Assembly (NCBI GenBank): GCA_964638245.1
Contig: CAZWZG010000003.1
Coordinates: forward strand, 1-64,000
Reading direction: 5' to 3'
Source of the DNA: CAZWZG01 sp964638245
Lineage (GTDB): Bacteria > Pseudomonadota > Alphaproteobacteria > Rhodobacterales > Rhodobacteraceae
Length of the DNA: 64,000 nt
The position numbers and the translations under genes were made by a program. This document shows, piece after piece, positions 1 through 8,913 of this stretch (its first letter is position 1; each line of letters begins with the position of its first letter). The notes under the pieces were generated by a model, which was not told where the DNA came from, ran no database searches, and saw nothing but the letters and a program-made list of their open reading frames with translations.

Positions 1-54
1 AGCACTGTCTTCGGGAGGCAGGGGTCGTGAGTTCGAATCTCGCCACTCCGACCA
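1..54 (+). tRNA. tRNA-Pro (anticodon CGG), 3' part
   Basis: The window opens inside a tRNA gene. The anticodon arm reads CTGTC, loop TTCGGGA, GGCAG, which places anticodon CGG at its normal position. It is followed by a short variable loop, a T arm GTGAG-TTCGAAT-CTCGC, an acceptor strand CACTCCG, discriminator A and an encoded CCA. The acceptor strand predicts a 5' end CGGAGTG, the usual proline identity together with A73. The 5' half lies outside the window. Confidence 0.93.
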
Positions 55-502
55 ACGTTTTCAATGATTTGAGTGCAGTGTTCGCAGCCCAATCGGCAGA
101 CTCCTCACCGAAACAACTTGGTTTAACTCAGTCGAACGTTTCAAGTGAACCGTTTTTTACCGCTGCAAGAGCACCGGCCCCGCCCCTGCCCGGTCGTTGA
201 AAGACCGTATCGCGTGCAATTTCGCCATTCGTTGGCGTCAGCTAGAGACTTCATTCTGCGTTCAAAGCTGACCTAGGCTTGAGGTCAGTTAGCGTCGGCT
301 TGATTGCAGGTTGAGGCTTTGGCGCCTCACTATGCTCTTCCAAGCCAAAGGGGCCCTGACTTGGGCTTCCGTTGAGCTCCGATTCTGGAACCCGTGAGCG
401 CTGTACGTTTGAGGGTCCTGCGCAGAACGCCGGTTCGAAACAGACGCGAAACTGATTTTGAAATGATGTGATCCAAGGCCCTCTACATAGCGTATCTCTG
501 AT
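55..502. other. Intergenic region, no gene seen
   Basis: About 450 bases between tRNA-Pro and the RND adaptor gene. I see no convincing coding frame, RNA fold or repeat. The last part presumably holds the promoter of the RND operon, but I cannot point to -35/-10 boxes with confidence. No regulator gene is adjacent, so control of the efflux genes is probably from elsewhere. Confidence 0.5.
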
Positions 503-1702
503 ATGAGTTACCCTGTATTCCGAACGAAACTCGCATTTCTTGCCGCCGTAATCTGCCTCGTTCCAGTTCTAGCCTCTGGACAGGGGCGGCCTGCCAGCGT
601 TGTTACTGACGTCGTTCGCATCGAAAGCGTGGCGGAGACTGTCCCTGTTTTTGGCGAGCTTGTGGCCGGCCGGGAAAGCCGAGTTGCCGCGCGAATAACA
701 GGTGTGGCCGACGCTGTTCCCGTGAAAGTTGGCCAACGCGTTGAAGCCGGCGACGTGCTGGCGGAAATCGACACCGATCTTCTGCTCATCGAGGTCTCTC
801 GCGCCGAAGCCGATCTTGCGGTCGCAAACGCCTCGGCCGCAACTGCGCAAATCCAAGTCGACAACGCACGGACCGCGTACCAACGTGCCGTGGATCTGCG
901 CGCCAATTCGATTATTGCGGAAGCCGCGTTTGAAGAACGCCAAAGCTCTTTGGCGGTTGCAGAAGGCGCCCGCGCCGAAGCCGCTGCTCGCGTCGCAGCA
1001 TCTGAAGTAGCTTTAAGACGAGCAAAGTATGATCTTGAGAATGCGGCGGTTCGCGCTCCATTCACAGGTGTCATCGTCGAGCTTGGAACCGAAGTCGGGC
1101 AATTCGTTTCCACCGGCACTGAGGTTGCCCGGCTGATTGACATTGACGGCGTCGAGGTCGAAGCAAATGTTCCTGCGCGATATGTCGCCGCTCTTCAAAC
1201 TGATCTTGACGTGCAAGCGCGAACTGATGCGGGTGGGGCAATGGTTCTTCGCCTGCGAGCCACGTTGCCTACTGAGTTTTCAGCCACACGAACGCGTCCG
1301 GTTCTCTTTGAGGTGATCTCCAAGGAAGGTGCGCCGGCAGCGGGACAGTCTGTCACTCTGAACGTGCCCGTAAGTGCTCCGCGTGACGTCGTAGCGGTGC
1401 CAAAAGACGCGCTCATACAGGCACGTGGCGGTTGGCAGGTCTTTCTGGCTGTTGACGGCAAAGCTGTTCCGAGAACAGTCGAAATCGGAACTGCCCAAGG
1501 CGATCGATACGAGGTGCTTTCGGGATTGAATGAAGGCGATGTGGTTGTTGTTCGGGGCAATGAGCGATTGCGTCCAGGACAGGATATTTCCCCACAGCAC
1601 ATTGACGCGACGGAGCACGGCACCGGTCGCCCACAAGGTGTTCAGGGGAGTGATACTACAGCCCCGGAAACTCAAAGGGCGGCCGCCGCCGCACAAAACT
1701 GA
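503..1702 (+). CDS. RND efflux periplasmic adaptor (membrane fusion protein)
   Basis: Adaptor that links an inner-membrane RND pump to an outer-membrane channel. The 399-residue protein has an N-terminal hydrophobic export signal (about residues 8-26) with no lipobox cysteine. A biotinyl-lipoyl half follows (PVKVGQRVEAGDVLAEID, about residues 73-90), then an Ala-rich alpha-hairpin (about 95-180), the second lipoyl half (VRAPFTGVI), a beta-barrel and a membrane-proximal domain ending near GDVVVVRGNERLRPGQ. The C-terminal 40 residues are low-complexity. It sits 24 bases upstream of the RND pump and is surely co-transcribed with it. No outer-membrane factor gene is present, so a shared TolC-like protein is expected. 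Substrate cannot be told from the sequence. Confidence 0.9.
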   Translation: MSYPVFRTKLAFLAAVICLVPVLASGQGRPASVVTDVVRIESVAETVPVFGELVAGRESRVAARITGVADAVPVKVGQRVEAGDVLAEIDTDLLLIEVSRAEADLAVANASAATAQIQVDNARTAYQRAVDLRANSIIAEAAFEERQSSLAVAEGARAEAAARVAASEVALRRAKYDLENAAVRAPFTGVIVELGTEVGQFVSTGTEVARLIDIDGVEVEANVPARYVAALQTDLDVQARTDAGGAMVLRLRATLPTEFSATRTRPVLFEVISKEGAPAAGQSVTLNVPVSAPRDVVAVPKDALIQARGGWQVFLAVDGKAVPRTVEIGTAQGDRYEVLSGLNEGDVVVVRGNERLRPGQDISPQHIDATEHGTGRPQGVQGSDTTAPETQRAAAAAQN

Positions 1703-1726
1703 TCCCGCGGTTTCGAGGACGCAGCC

Positions 1727-4700
1727 ATGAATCCGATCAAGTTTGCCATCGAACGCCCGGTAGCAGTCCTTGCAATTGTGGCAATGGCAGTGCTGTTTGG
1801 CGTGCTGGCGCTGACGCGCATTCCGGTTCAACTGGCACCCGATGTAAGGAAGCCTGTCGTCGTTATAGAAACGGTTTGGCCGGGTGCTGCGCCAGCGGAG
1901 GTTGAGCGAGAGATCGTGAACCCCCAGGAGGATGCGTTCCGCGGCCTCGAAGGTCTCGAAAGGATGACAAGTCGATCGCGGTCGGGTCGCGCTGAAGTGA
2001 CGCTGGAATTCGCTGTCGGTTCCGACATGGGAGACGTTCTTCTGCTTGTTTCGAACAGGTTGGACCGTGTCGGAGGCTATCCCGCCGAAGCGGGAGAACC
2101 GACGCTGAACACGTCCGGTTCAGACGATAGCCCGATTGCATGGGTTATTCTGACTGCAGCGGACGGCAATACACGTCCTTTGCCGCAGTACGGCGACTTC
2201 ATGGAGGACGTCATCAAGTCCCGGATTGAGCGCATTGACGGTGTTTCTATTGTGAACGTTTTCGGAGGTGTCGCGCGCGAATTGCAGATTGTTATTCGCC
2301 CGGAAGAACTGGCACGTTTTGGAATCACTATTCCAGAGGTCGTGCGCCAACTTCGTTCAGAGAACATCTCGCTGTCAGCGGGAGACATCGATGAAGGAAA
2401 GCGGCGATACGTGGTTCGCGCGGAAGGTAGCCTTGATACAATTGCAGCAATTGAGAGCGTTGTGCTCCGCTCTGAGAGCCAAGGACGTGTAGGTGCGCGA
2501 GGCCGTGTCACGCTGGCCGATATTGCAGACGTTTCATTCGCCTACGAAGAACCAAATGCAAGGCTGCGATTCCGTGGTGAACCTGGTCTTGCGTTCAATA
2601 TTGTGCGAGAGCAGGGCGCCAATGTGATCGCGACGATGGAAGAAGTGAAATCGGTTCTGGCAGATCTTGCAGAAGGACCGGTTGCCGAGGCTGGCCTTGT
2701 CATGGAGCAAGTCTATGACGAAACCATCTACATTGAAGGCGCGATTGACCTTGTGACCCAGAACATCTGGATTGGTGGTCTCCTTGCCGCAAGCATCCTT
2801 CTCGTCTTCTTGCGCAGCCCGCGTGCCACCTTGGTCATTTCTCTGGCGATTCCCGTATCTATCGTTGCGACATTTGTCGCGATGGCAGCTACAGGACGGA
2901 CACTGAATGTGATATCCCTTGCCGGAATTGCGTTTGCCATCGGCATGATCGTCGATGCCGCTATCGTCGTCCTGGAAAACATCTATCGGTTGCGCGAGAA
3001 AGGTCTTTCGCGGCGGGAGGCCGCATACCAAGGGGCTCGCCAAGTGTGGGGAGCCATTCTGGTTTCGGCGCTGACCACGGTTATGGTCTTTATTCCGATC
3101 TTGATCATGCAACTGGAAGCAGGTCAGCTATTCCGCGACATTGCAGTTGCGATCTCGGTTTCGGTACTCCTGTCACTTGTTGTTGCAGTGACTGTCATTC
3201 CGGCCTTATCGGCGCGCTTGCTCTCGGGATCAGATCAAAAAACCCTAAGGCTACCAGGCATCGATCATTTCGGCTCAGCCTTTCGCTGGATGGTCATGGC
3301 CTACGTGCGAATGACAGTACGCTATCGCGCCGTCGGCCTTGCCATGGTTGCCGCGATTGCAGGCGGCGCGGCGGCTCTCGCTTGGGCATTTTTGCCGAAG
3401 CTGGAATACCTCCCTGAAGGCAACCGAAACCTGGTGTTTGGCCTCCTTATCCCGCCACCGGGCTACAATCTGGCCACGACCGAAACCATTGCCGAACGCA
3501 TTGAAGGTGTCGCTCGCCCACTGTGGGAAGCTCGCCCGGCAACGCAGACGGAGGACGGCCAACCGGCACTTGAAAGTTTCTTTTTCGTCGCAACGCCGGG
3601 GAACAGTTTCGTTGGCGCGGCAGCGGTTGATGACCAGAGAGTGGGCGAGTTGATCCCCATATTGTCACGGCCGATCTTTGCGGAACCCGGTACGTTTGGG
3701 TTCATGACCCAACCGTCGCTTTTCGGTCGGGGGGTTGGCGGTGGGCGCACCATTGAACTCAACGTATCCGGCGACGAGTTGGAGGACATTCTTGGGGTCG
3801 CGGGTCGCGCGGCGGGAATCGTTGCCCAACTCCTTCCGCGCAGCGAAGGTCACCAGTTTCGACCAATCCCCGGACTCGAGCTAGGTGCTCCGGAAGTTCG
3901 ACTGATACCCGACCGTTTGCGATTGGCCGACGCAGGGCTGACTACGGAAGCTCTGGCGGCCACGGTTGACGCCTATAACGACGGTATCCGTGTCGCAGAG
4001 ATCAGTGTTGGCAACCGGCGGCTAGACCTGACGCTGATGGGCGAACAAAACGAACTTGCGACGCGCAGGACCCAGGATATCGGGGCATATCCAGTGGTCA
4101 CGCCATCCGGCCAGATCGTTCCGGTGTCCGAGCTTGCCGAGGTCCGCCTCACGGCGGGACCAACGGAAATCCTTCACAGTGAACGGTTGCGGACTGTAAC
4201 ACTGGAAGTGCGCCCTTCGGACGCCCTACCGCTTGAGGCTGCCGTAGAGTTGCTAGAAACAGAGGTGATACAGGCACTGCGCGCCCAAGGCCTCCCGGAC
4301 GGTGTCCAGCTGTCTGTGTCGGGAACTGCCGATCAACTTTCGCAGACTTGGAACGCCATTCAGATCAACCTCGTTGTGGCGATGGTCATCATCTTCCTCA
4401 TTATGGCCATCCTCTTTGAGTCTTTCCTTATCCCACTGGTCATTTTGATATCCGTGCCTGTCGCAGCGGCCGGTGGCGTGGGGGGGCTTGCGCTCTTGAA
4501 CCTTTTTCAGAGCCAACCACTGGACATGTTAACCCTGTTAGGTTTCGTCATTTTGGTGGGTATTGTCGTGAACAATGCGATCCTGATCGTCCACCAAGCG
4601 CTCTATCATTTGCGCGAGGACGGCATGTCGCCAGTTGACGCAATTGAAGAAGCGACACGCAACAGAATCCGCCCGATCTTCATGTCGACGCTCACGTCTG

Positions 4701-4894
4701 TCTTCGGCATGCTCCCGCTAGTGATATTCCCTGGAGCGGGATCCGAACTCTACCGTGGCCTTGGCGCGGTCGTCGTGGGAGGCCTGTCGATGTCGGCGTT
4801 TCTGACACTCCTCACCGTTCCTCCGCTTCTACGGCTAGTGCTGACACTGGGTCCGCAAACAGTAAGAGACCCGGACGCGATTGCGGCAGAGTAG
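1727..4894 (+). CDS. RND-family efflux pump permease
   Basis: Inner-membrane proton-driven pump of 1055 residues, the normal RND length, with two repeats of one plus five transmembrane helices and two large periplasmic loops. The start MNPIKFAIERPVAVLAI is the canonical first helix. The helix-4 proton-relay motif reads GMIVDAAIVVLEN: Asp410 is present, but the second aspartate of AcrB-type pumps is Ala, closer to the single-Asp pattern of CzcA-like pumps. The second half carries the matching VGIVVNNAILIV motif. It forms a two-gene operon with the upstream adaptor. Drug, lipid or metal substrate is open. Confidence 0.92.
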   Translation: MNPIKFAIERPVAVLAIVAMAVLFGVLALTRIPVQLAPDVRKPVVVIETVWPGAAPAEVEREIVNPQEDAFRGLEGLERMTSRSRSGRAEVTLEFAVGSDMGDVLLLVSNRLDRVGGYPAEAGEPTLNTSGSDDSPIAWVILTAADGNTRPLPQYGDFMEDVIKSRIERIDGVSIVNVFGGVARELQIVIRPEELARFGITIPEVVRQLRSENISLSAGDIDEGKRRYVVRAEGSLDTIAAIESVVLRSESQGRVGARGRVTLADIADVSFAYEEPNARLRFRGEPGLAFNIVREQGANVIATMEEVKSVLADLAEGPVAEAGLVMEQVYDETIYIEGAIDLVTQNIWIGGLLAASILLVFLRSPRATLVISLAIPVSIVATFVAMAATGRTLNVISLAGIAFAIGMIVDAAIVVLENIYRLREKGLSRREAAYQGARQVWGAILVSALTTVMVFIPILIMQLEAGQLFRDIAVAISVSVLLSLVVAVTVIPALSARLLSGSDQKTLRLPGIDHFGSAFRWMVMAYVRMTVRYRAVGLAMVAAIAGGAAALAWAFLPKLEYLPEGNRNLVFGLLIPPPGYNLATTETIAERIEGVARPLWEARPATQTEDGQPALESFFFVATPGNSFVGAAAVDDQRVGELIPILSRPIFAEPGTFGFMTQPSLFGRGVGGGRTIELNVSGDELEDILGVAGRAAGIVAQLLPRSEGHQFRPIPGLELGAPEVRLIPDRLRLADAGLTTEALAATVDAYNDGIRVAEISVGNRRLDLTLMGEQNELATRRTQDIGAYPVVTPSGQIVPVSELAEVRLTAGPTEILHSERLRTVTLEVRPSDALPLEAAVELLETEVIQALRAQGLPDGVQLSVSGTADQLSQTWNAIQINLVVAMVIIFLIMAILFESFLIPLVILISVPVAAAGGVGGLALLNLFQSQPLDMLTLLGFVILVGIVVNNAILIVHQALYHLREDGMSPVDAIEEATRNRIRPIFMSTLTSVFGMLPLVIFPGAGSELYRGLGAVVVGGLSMSAFLTLLTVPPLLRLVLTLGPQTVRDPDAIAAE

Positions 4895-5035
4895 CGTCTC
4901 TTGGATTCCAGGACTGGTCCAGATTCCCAAGACCTGACTTTTGGCGCGACTATTCGGATCAAGGATCCAGAACGACCTTGATTGCCATGTCGATATGGCG
5001 CACTTTTTTTATAGTCCGTAGAACTGGTATCGGAC

Positions 5036-5437
5036 ATGACAAAGCTAAAAACGACCGCCGCTAAAATGGTGTCCGCTGCTCGCGCGCGCATCGAAGAAAT
5101 CGAGACGGACACTCTCATGGCCATGGTTGGGGACCCTTCGGTCGTGATCGTCGATATTCGCGACATACGTGAGCGACAACGCAGCGGCGCTATACCGGGT
5201 TCATTTCATGCTCCACGCGGAATGATCGAATTCTGGGTGGACCCGGAGAGCCCCTATTTCAAGGACATATTCGGGCAACCTTCCCAGACATATGTCTTTT
5301 ATTGCGCATCCGGCTGGCGTTCAGCTCTTACACTTGCAACCCTGCAAGACATGGGGTTCGACGCCGCTCACCTGAAAGACGGCTTCTCCGACTGGGTGGC
5401 CAAGGGCGGGACCGTCGAGCGCCACGAAAAGGCATAG
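5036..5437 (+). CDS. Rhodanese-like sulfurtransferase domain protein
   Basis: Single rhodanese domain of 133 residues, probably cytoplasmic (no signal peptide). It shows the family landmarks VVIVDIRDIRE, GAIPGSFHAPRG and the active-site loop YCASGWRS with Cys90 as the persulfide-carrying residue, then GFDAAHLKDGFSDW. Such proteins move sulfane sulfur or act as phosphatase-like domains; the partner is unknown. The loop C-A-S-G-W-R is six residues, the length usual for sulfur rather than phosphate transfer. The gene converges on the molybdoenzyme gene with a 9-base gap. A link to sulfuration of that enzyme's cofactor is possible but not shown. Confidence 0.88.
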   Translation: MTKLKTTAAKMVSAARARIEEIETDTLMAMVGDPSVVIVDIRDIRERQRSGAIPGSFHAPRGMIEFWVDPESPYFKDIFGQPSQTYVFYCASGWRSALTLATLQDMGFDAAHLKDGFSDWVAKGGTVERHEKA

Positions 5438-5446
5438 ACAGTCAAT

Positions 5447-7753
5447 TCATTCTACGAAAAGTGGCGGATTGTGCACCGTGACCTCGGGTAATTCGCCTTC
5501 GAAGCGGCGAATACTCACGCGTGCCGAATGTGCAGCGGGCGATTGCGACAAACTCGAAGATCGCTGGTCATGGGTCAGACAATTTGGGTTCCCGTGACGA
5601 TCTCTGAATTGCGGTGCGTCATAGTCGGGATCCCACCATGCACCAGTCCAAAGAAACAAGCACCCCTCGCGAATCTCATCTGATATACGGGCACCAGCCA
5701 AACACCGCCCACGACTGTTGAATATCTCTACAACATCTCCATCGCAAATGCCCTCTCGTTTTGCGTCAACGGGGTGGACGATCACCGGTTCTCGGCCATT
5801 TACCTTTCTGCTCATGGAGTAAGCACCATTGTCCAACTGGCTATGCAGGCGTGTTTGTGGCTGGCCGGACAAAAGAGAAAACGCTCCCTCGCCTGCCTCG
5901 AGATCTCTGGGTGGAAACCACGCGGCGTGGCCTTTGCAATCGTTCAAGTCAAAACCCTCCAGTGTCCGAGAGAATATCTCGATCCGCCCACTCGGCGTGG
6001 GCAAGGGGTTTGCGTCGGGATCTACGCGAAAATCGGCGAGGAACACCTTGTCTGGTGCTGGGTCAGGTACTTTGACAACATCGCTGGCCATAAACGCCTC
6101 CCAATGGGGAAGCTCGACACCATGCGCTTGAGCCACTTCTTGCGTCTGAGCCCACATATGCTTAAGCCATTGTTCCGTATCGCGCCCCTGAGAAAATGTT
6201 TCCAAACGCCCCAGCCGCTTTGCAAGATCGCAGTAGATCTCGAATTCCGTTCGCGCCTCCCCAATCGGTTCAACGAGTTTGTGCATTGGCACCAAGGCAT
6301 TGTCGGACTTGCCTGCGCCAAAGTCGCGTCGTTCTTGGGGGGCAGCAACAGGAAGGACTATATCGGCATGCCGCGCGGTTGCCGTCCAATTCATCTCGTT
6401 CACGATAACGGTTTCTGGCTTCTGGAAAGCGCGGTGCAGTTTCAAGAGGTCCTGATGGTGGTGGAACGGATTGCCCCCGGCCCACCAAACTAGCCGTGCA
6501 TTCGGGAGTGCCCTTTTATCCCCTTTGTACAGGTATTCGGCGCCCGGCCGGAGCAACATTTCGGACAGCATTGCAACGGGAATGAAGTCTTCAACCGGAT
6601 TTTGACCTTGTGGAAATGAGCCCCAGCGAAACAGGCGCTCCATCGTGCCGATGTTCCCATTCACACCATAGCCAATTCCATACCCACCGCCCGGCAGCCC
6701 TATCTGCCCCAACATCGCTGCGAGCGTTACTGCCATCCAGAGTGGTTGCTCTCCATAATCCGTCCGTTGGATACCAGCGGCAACCGAGATGAGCGTTCGC
6801 GACGCCGCCATACGACGAGCCAACCCATAAACCTGAGTTGGACCGATGCCAGTGTGTTGCTCGGCCCATTCCGGTGACTTAGGCACACCATCCACGCTCC
6901 CCGAGAGATACTCCGCGAACGCCTGAAACCCTTCACAGTAGCGATCAAGAAACGCTTGATCATGCAAATTTTCAGACCAAAGCACGTAGGAAAGCGCTAG
7001 CATCAGGGCCGTGTCGGACCCTGGCACAGCAGGTATCCATTCGCCGGCAAGCGAAGGGTCCAAATCTGAACGCATAGGACTGACGTTGACGAAGTGAACG
7101 CCCGCACTCACACACCGCTGAAGTCCTTCTCGCATGCGATGCGTCGCTATTCCGCCATCGCTGACCTGCGCGTTTCGAGATGCAAGCCCACCAAACGCGA
7201 CAACCAGGTCGCTGTGTTTGGCGACAATGCTCCACCGAGTGGCTTCTGTGATGTGACGCTCGAACGAACAAACGATGTAGGGCATCATCACCCAGGCAGC
7301 GTTGTAGCTGTAGTTGCCCTCAGATGATGTGAAACCACCGACCGAATTCAAGAACCTTTTGAGCTGCCCTTGCGCATGATGGAAACGGCCCGCGCTCGCC
7401 CAGCCATACGACCCGGCATAGATAGCTTGATTGCCATGGGTGGTGCGGACACGGGAGATTTCCTTGGCCACAGCATCGAGCGCAATATCCCAACCGACCT
7501 CGACAAATACATCGCGCCCCCGTTCGGCCGCAGTTGGCGAACCGTCCAACCAGCTTTTACGAATCGCGGGGCGACGGACGCGCGCGCTCCCTACGAGACT
7601 CTCGACGACGTTTTGGCTCAACGGGGAGGGGTCGGGATCGTCAGGATGCGAGTCTATTGAGATTATGCGTCCGTTGGAGATATGCGCCCAGCCCGCGCCC
7701 CAATGGGCGGCTGTGAGCTTTTTGTCATCTGGTCGTATCGGATTGTCCACCAC
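5447..7753 (-). CDS. Molybdopterin oxidoreductase, DMSO reductase family (BisC/TorA-like)
   Basis: 768-residue bis-MGD molybdoenzyme. The motif IYAGSYGW places Ser115 at the position of the molybdenum-ligand serine of TMAO, DMSO and biotin sulfoxide reductases, and GRFHHAQ follows as in BisC-like enzymes. There is no N-terminal Cys cluster for an Fe-S centre and no Tat signal, so it should be cytoplasmic and depend on a soluble donor. The C-terminal molybdopterin dinucleotide-binding domain is recognisable from about residue 630 (LLSGQPQTRLHSQLDN). The only usable start is GTG (two GTG codons in tandem); no ATG lies in frame after the upstream TAG. It is convergent with the rhodanese gene and downstream of a LysR gene on the same strand. 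Substrate is unknown: sulfoxide, N-oxide, or possibly a hydroxylation feeding the nearby hydroxyquinol genes. Confidence 0.88.
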   Translation of the reverse strand: MVDNPIRPDDKKLTAAHWGAGWAHISNGRIISIDSHPDDPDPSPLSQNVVESLVGSARVRRPAIRKSWLDGSPTAAERGRDVFVEVGWDIALDAVAKEISRVRTTHGNQAIYAGSYGWASAGRFHHAQGQLKRFLNSVGGFTSSEGNYSYNAAWVMMPYIVCSFERHITEATRWSIVAKHSDLVVAFGGLASRNAQVSDGGIATHRMREGLQRCVSAGVHFVNVSPMRSDLDPSLAGEWIPAVPGSDTALMLALSYVLWSENLHDQAFLDRYCEGFQAFAEYLSGSVDGVPKSPEWAEQHTGIGPTQVYGLARRMAASRTLISVAAGIQRTDYGEQPLWMAVTLAAMLGQIGLPGGGYGIGYGVNGNIGTMERLFRWGSFPQGQNPVEDFIPVAMLSEMLLRPGAEYLYKGDKRALPNARLVWWAGGNPFHHHQDLLKLHRAFQKPETVIVNEMNWTATARHADIVLPVAAPQERRDFGAGKSDNALVPMHKLVEPIGEARTEFEIYCDLAKRLGRLETFSQGRDTEQWLKHMWAQTQEVAQAHGVELPHWEAFMASDVVKVPDPAPDKVFLADFRVDPDANPLPTPSGRIEIFSRTLEGFDLNDCKGHAAWFPPRDLEAGEGAFSLLSGQPQTRLHSQLDNGAYSMSRKVNGREPVIVHPVDAKREGICDGDVVEIFNSRGRCLAGARISDEIREGCLFLWTGAWWDPDYDAPQFRDRHGNPNCLTHDQRSSSLSQSPAAHSARVSIRRFEGELPEVTVHNPPLFVE

Positions 7754-7851
7754 GCTGCACCCGAACTGCCCGCAATGGGCATGACGCTATGTTGGCCGAA
7801 ATCATTTCATCTGTCAGGGAAAAACAACAGGCTGAGCCTTTGACAATCCGA

Positions 7852-8820
7852 TTAAGACCGCGCCACGCCCGAAACTCCATCCCGTTTCGAAAACGGCGAG
7901 ATGTTCGTCGTGACCAGCATCTCTTGGAATTCTTTTCGTACGAAGTTCAGAAGCCGTTCAAGAGAGGCTGTCCGATCGGGCAGGTCGCGAATGAGAACAT
8001 GGAGATGCCGATCCGGATCCCCGATTGGGAAGGGCAAGTACGTCAAAGCGTTTCGTTTACGCATCATTTGGACGACGGCGAATGGAAGAACGGTCAAGGC
8101 GTCCGAGTCTGACAGAACGTTGGTCACCGATCCCAAGGAGCCCCCCGAAAAACTCACCCTGAAATCACGCACGCCGATACCGCTGAGGACTGCGCGTAGA
8201 TCATGGTAGAGAGGGCTTTCTGGAGGCGGTGCGATCCAGGGTTGGCTTGCGATATCCTCCAACGCCAAAGCCGATTTGCGCGCCAGAGGATGACCGACAC
8301 GGCAAGCGATTACGTTTTTCCCGGGCATGATCTGGTGCGCTTCCAGTCCATCTTCGATCTCAGAGTTGCGTATGGGTACGACACCGATATCGAGCGTTCC
8401 ACTGATCAGTTTCGAAATGATTTCCGGCGCATAGCCGTACCCTTGATCTATCCGGATTTCAGGGAACTGCGACTGAAAACTGGCAAGCACAGGCGCAATG
8501 ACACCGTCCAGAAAGATTGGTGATCCTGCAAGACGTATTGCGCCCCGCACCCCGGACTTGTGGTCCCGGACCAAGTCTGAGGCACGCGCGCCTGCTAGAG
8601 CGATAGTGCGACCCTCTTCGGCCAAGAGCGATCCAATCTCGGTCGGGCGCAAAGGACGACGACCCGGTTCGAAAAGCTCGGTTCCCAAGCGTTGTTCCAA
8701 CATCGAAAGCGTTCGTGACACGCTGGGCTGTGATTTCCCCAAGGCCGCTGCACCTTCTGTCAGGCCGCCTTCGTCCACTATAGCGGCGAGAATTTCCAGA
8801 TGTCTGGGGTCGATCTTCAT
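7852..8820 (-). CDS. LysR-type transcriptional regulator
   Basis: 322 residues. An N-terminal winged HTH (about residues 4-62, LTEGAAALGKSQPSVSRTLSMLEQRLGTELFE) is followed by a periplasmic-binding-protein-like effector domain. It is divergent from the hydroxyquinol operon, with a 93-base shared promoter region to the proposed TTG start of maleylacetate reductase. This is the classic arrangement for a LysR regulator of an aromatic degradation operon. The molybdoenzyme gene lies 98 bases downstream on the same strand and may be co-transcribed. The effector is likely an operon intermediate, but this is inference. Confidence 0.92.
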   Translation of the reverse strand: MKIDPRHLEILAAIVDEGGLTEGAAALGKSQPSVSRTLSMLEQRLGTELFEPGRRPLRPTEIGSLLAEEGRTIALAGARASDLVRDHKSGVRGAIRLAGSPIFLDGVIAPVLASFQSQFPEIRIDQGYGYAPEIISKLISGTLDIGVVPIRNSEIEDGLEAHQIMPGKNVIACRVGHPLARKSALALEDIASQPWIAPPPESPLYHDLRAVLSGIGVRDFRVSFSGGSLGSVTNVLSDSDALTVLPFAVVQMMRKRNALTYLPFPIGDPDRHLHVLIRDLPDRTASLERLLNFVRKEFQEMLVTTNISPFSKRDGVSGVARS

Positions 8821-8913
8821 AACATGAAGGTATGTAGACTGCGCAAGATTCGATCAAGATCAAAGATTTTCAAGGCTAGCGTTTTGGGTAGGCCGCTTGG
8901 GAGGGCGCTCGAC

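Noticed and set aside
4895..4935. Terminator after the RND operon
   Set aside because: The region has imperfect complementarity (TCTTGG ... CCAAGA and GGAC ... GTCC) but a broken stem and no T-run.
8821..8913. Specific LysR box (T-N11-A dyad) between LysR and maleylacetate reductase
   Set aside because: I saw only a GATCAA direct repeat and no convincing dyad, so I did not call a site although one is expected.
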